In this document: piece by piece, positions 61,532 to 64,000 of the stretch | How positions within the stretch are numbered: the stretch's first letter is position 1 | Layout: every line of letters starts with the position of its first letter | Origin: an uncultured Lachnospiraceae bacterium | Lineage (GTDB): Bacteria > Bacillota > Clostridia > Lachnospirales > Lachnospiraceae | Assembly: GCA_944384125.1 (NCBI GenBank) | Contig: CALWSF010000003.1 | Coordinates: forward strand, 1-64,000 | Direction of reading: 5' to 3' | Length of the DNA stretch: 64,000 nt | Program-made: the position numbers and the translations under genes | Notes under the pieces: generated by a model | What the model was told of the DNA's origin: nothing | The model's database searches: none | Seen by the model: the letters and a program-made list of their open reading frames with translations, nothing else

Positions 61532-63066
61532 ACTGCCTTTTCACCGTCCTTCCCCGCATCACTGCCTCCCATCATCAGGAGGCCCAGATTGTTTTCATTT
61601 GCCTCGCTCGCCATCATCTCTCCCGTTATACGCCCTTCATGAATAACAATGATTCTGTCGGACAGAGAGATAATCTCCTCCAGCTCCGCCGATACAAGAA
61701 GAACGCCCGCTCCTTCTTTTTTAGCCTTCTCCAGTGTATTCCGGATAAGCTCAATGGCTCCGATATCAACACCTCGGGTCGGCTGTGATGCCACAAGAAG
61801 TTTCTTCTTCATGGATACTTCCCGTGCCACTACTACCTTCTGGGCATTTCCTCCTGACAGTGAGGATGTAGGCAGATGATAATCCGTAGGCCTTATATCA
61901 AACTGCTCTACCATGTCTTTGGAGTAAGCGTCCTGCCCCTCACGGCTCAGGAGTATTCCTTTTGTAAATGGCGCCTCATCCAGACGGACTGCGACCAGAT
62001 TCTCTTCTATACTCATGGAGCGGTTGAGACCCCTTGTATTCCTGTCCTCAGGAATATGTGCCAGACCGCTGTTTCTGATCCTGCGCGGACTTTTATTGGT
62101 TATATCTTCGCCATTCAGTATTATGCGGCCCTTTTCCACTCTTCTGAGACCTGTAATTGCCTCAACCAGCTCACTCTGACCGTTTCCGTCAATACCGGCA
62201 ATTCCCACAATTTCTCCTTCTCTCACATGAAGAGACATGCCGCGGATTTTTGACGTCTCTTTCTGGCTGGGAATCCATACGTCTTCGATCTTCAGAATAG
62301 TCTCCCCTGCCTTTGAATAGTCCTTGTCAATATTCAGGAACACCTCCCGGCCAATCATCCGCTTTGTCAGATCCAGCGGTGACGTCTCGTCCTTGTTTAC
62401 GGTGCCCATATAGCCACCCTGGCGCATAACAGAGATCCGATCGGAGATCTCCATTACTTCGTTTAATTTATGAGAAATGAAAACAAGAGATTTTCCGTCC
62501 TGCTTCAGGTTATTCAAAATTTCAAAAAGTCTGCGTGCCTCCTGAGGCGTGAGCACAGCTGTCGGCTCATCCAGAATAATTATATCAGCGCCGCGCATCA
62601 GCGTCTTGATAATCTCCACCCTCTGCGCTTCTCCTACTGATATCTGGCTGACCTTTTTATCGAGCTGTACTTCCATGTTATACTGATTGATATACTGCTC
62701 AACATCTTTTCTGGCCTTATCAAAATCAATGGTCAGGCCTTTCTTTGGTTCAAATCCGAGAATGATATTTTCCAGCACTGTCAGCTCATTTACCAGCATG
62801 AATTCCTGGTGTACCATGCCGATTCCGTGTTCAATGGCAATCTTTGGAGAAAGCGTCTTCATAGCCTCTCCCTTTACGGTAATCTCTCCCTCATCAATGG
62901 GATACATTCCGTACAGAAGCTTCATCATTGTAGATTTTCCAGCTCCGTTTTCACCTATGAGGGAGTGGATCTCCCCTTTGCGAAGGTTAAATTCCCCGTG
63001 CTTGACCGCCTGAACCTGGCCAAAATTTTTGACAATTCCCTTCATCTCCACTACATATTCATTCAT
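61528..63066 (-). CDS. Nucleoside ABC transporter ATP-binding protein
   Basis: A 512-residue double ATPase of the NupO/RbsA type. The first domain has Walker A GENGAGKST (38-46), signature ISVGEAQRVEI and DEPTAVLTP. The second has the usual degenerate loop IDGNGQSEL, signature LSGGNAQKVVVA and ASQPTRGVDIGA. It energises the two permeases. AGAGGGTGATGAA lies before the ATG. Confidence 0.95.
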   Translation of the reverse strand: MNEYVVEMKGIVKNFGQVQAVKHGEFNLRKGEIHSLIGENGAGKSTMMKLLYGMYPIDEGEITVKGEAMKTLSPKIAIEHGIGMVHQEFMLVNELTVLENIILGFEPKKGLTIDFDKARKDVEQYINQYNMEVQLDKKVSQISVGEAQRVEIIKTLMRGADIIILDEPTAVLTPQEARRLFEILNNLKQDGKSLVFISHKLNEVMEISDRISVMRQGGYMGTVNKDETSPLDLTKRMIGREVFLNIDKDYSKAGETILKIEDVWIPSQKETSKIRGMSLHVREGEIVGIAGIDGNGQSELVEAITGLRRVEKGRIILNGEDITNKSPRRIRNSGLAHIPEDRNTRGLNRSMSIEENLVAVRLDEAPFTKGILLSREGQDAYSKDMVEQFDIRPTDYHLPTSSLSGGNAQKVVVAREVSMKKKLLVASQPTRGVDIGAIELIRNTLEKAKKEGAGVLLVSAELEEIISLSDRIIVIHEGRITGEMMASEANENNLGLLMMGGSDAGKDGEKAV

Positions 63067-63081
63067 TTCATCACCCTCTTT

Positions 63082-63117
63082 AAAAAAACAGGGACCTGAA
63101 AAAACAGATCCCTGTTC
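63082..63117 (-). terminator. Intercistronic terminator after the binding-protein gene
   Basis: AACAGGGA (63087-63094) and TCCCTGTT (63109-63116) pair with an inner CTG/CAG, followed on the minus strand by TTTTTTT. It probably lets the binding protein be made in excess over the membrane parts. Confidence 0.8.
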
Positions 63118-63138
63118 TTCGATTGCTATGCCTGTCGA

Positions 63139-64000
63139 TTATGCCTGCGGTCCAAATCCTTCGTAGTTTTCTACAACAATCTCACCTGATTTGATCTTTT
63201 CAGCAAGCTCATTGCAGGTATCTACAATATCCTGCGGGAACTGATCGCCAAGAGCTTCCTTCATAACAGAGAAATCTGTCAGGCTGACACCACCCTCTGC
63301 CAGAGTGAGGTACTTCGTGGAGCCGCCCTCAAAAGTTCCGTTTACAACAGACTCAATAACCAGATAGCATGCATTGTCAACTCTCTTAACCATGGAGGTA
63401 AGTACGTGACCCGGCTGATCGCCATCCTGATTCAGGTCAACACCGATAGCATACTTGTCCGCTTCCTTTGCTGCCTCAAGAATACCTACACCGGTACCTG
63501 ATGCAACGTTCATAACAATATCAGCACCCTGCTCATACTGAGCCAGTGTAAGCTCCTTGCCCTTTAACGGATCGGTCCAGGATCCTGCAAATGCCTGAAG
63601 AATCTGGATGTCCGGATCAATGTATTTCGCACCCTGCTCATAACCGGTATAGAAATCATGAAGAACCGGAATATCCATACCGCCTACCCAGCCGATGATC
63701 TTCTCTTCATTTACGTTCTTAATGTCTGTCTTCTGCGTAAACAGAGCTGCTGCTGCACCTGCCAGGAAAGATCCCTCATTCTGTGCAAAGCTGATGGATT
63801 CAACATTGGGCAGATCTACCGTCGTATCAATTACAGCAAATTTAATATCCGGATAGTTGGGGCCATGCTCCGTAATATAATCCGCAATATTGGAGGAAGC
63901 ACCGATAATCAGATCATATCCTTCCTCACAGGCGGCAACCAGATTGGCCTCCCACTCCTCTGCCGTTGTTCCTTCCAGGCTCTTAAGTTCAATTCCGAAA
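63139..64000 (-). CDS. BMP-family nucleoside-binding lipoprotein (partial)
   Basis: The frame is open from the window edge for 286 codons to a stop at 63139, so the N-terminus and lipobox lie outside. Visible blocks are CEEGYDLIIGASSNIADY, SISFAQNEGSFLAGAAA, IIGWVGGMDIPVLHDFYTGYEQGAKYI (in two parts) and YEQGADIVMNVASGTGVGILEAA, all typical of the BmpA/NupN/PnrA family of purine-nucleoside receptors. It delivers ligand to the ATPase/permease set downstream. Confidence 0.95.
   Translation of the reverse strand, partial: FGIELKSLEGTTAEEWEANLVAACEEGYDLIIGASSNIADYITEHGPNYPDIKFAVIDTTVDLPNVESISFAQNEGSFLAGAAAALFTQKTDIKNVNEEKIIGWVGGMDIPVLHDFYTGYEQGAKYIDPDIQILQAFAGSWTDPLKGKELTLAQYEQGADIVMNVASGTGVGILEAAKEADKYAIGVDLNQDGDQPGHVLTSMVKRVDNACYLVIESVVNGTFEGGSTKYLTLAEGGVSLTDFSVMKEALGDQFPQDIVDTCNELAEKIKSGEIVVENYEGFGPQA

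Overview
The window looks like chromosomal DNA of an anaerobic, spore-forming Clostridia member, most likely a Lachnospiraceae. The reasons are a complete rnfCDGEAB operon, the spoIIA-sigF-spoVA sporulation block, strong AGGAGG-type ribosome sites, choline-binding-like cell-wall repeats on secreted proteins, diaminopimelate made through Ddh, a lysine riboswitch and a valS T-box. Most genes lie on the minus strand. I saw no rRNA, tRNA, insertion sequence, prophage or CRISPR array.

Layout. 1-6.3 kb: the start of a secreted cell-wall-repeat protein (cut by the window edge), a small membrane protein, purA, a LysR regulator, purB, and two small envelope proteins. 6.3-8.3 kb: dapB and dapA behind a lysine riboswitch with its terminator. 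8.3-15.5 kb: a corrinoid adenosyltransferase homologue, a double-OB SSB-like protein, typA, an IMPACT/YigZ protein and a plus-strand class A PBP. 15.5-20.5 kb: spoIIAA-spoIIAB-sigF followed by a sigma-G-type promoter, a 55-codon ORF and spoVAA-AB-AC-AD-AE. 20.5-23.6 kb: folC, a 51-codon ORF and a TPR membrane protein.

23.7-30.1 kb: a three-gene envelope operon (CAP-like cell-wall protein, MMPL/RND permease, secreted coiled-coil protein) divergent from a TetR regulator, with an interrupted palindrome between them. 30.1-31.9 kb: mgtE behind a leader holding a 41-codon upstream ORF and an intrinsic terminator, a candidate attenuation system. 32-36 kb: T-box, a small Cys-rich protein, valS, and a lone cobI. 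36.3-41.5 kb: a DUF362/ferredoxin protein, GNAT, a D-Ala-D-Ala carboxypeptidase with wall repeats, YbaK, Ddh and a small XRE regulator with a palindromic operator. 41.6-46.2 kb: a MarR-controlled heterodimeric ABC exporter and a frameshifted EamA remnant. 46.3-51.3 kb: the Rnf operon. 51.8-53.1 kb: an NSS transporter.

53.2-64 kb: one long minus-strand nucleoside-scavenging operon: BMP-type binding protein, ATPase, two permeases, nucleoside hydrolase, two M20 peptidases, a glutamine-amidotransferase-like protein, a LacI regulator and ribokinase. Imported nucleosides would be split by the hydrolase and the ribose phosphorylated by ribokinase.

The strongest leads for something not already explained are the mgtE leader (uORF plus mutually exclusive hairpins), the apparently dead lethal-factor-like domain at the left edge, the small gene between the T-box and valS, and the 55-codon first gene of the spoVA operon. 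All functional calls come from reading motifs and context; no database search was possible.
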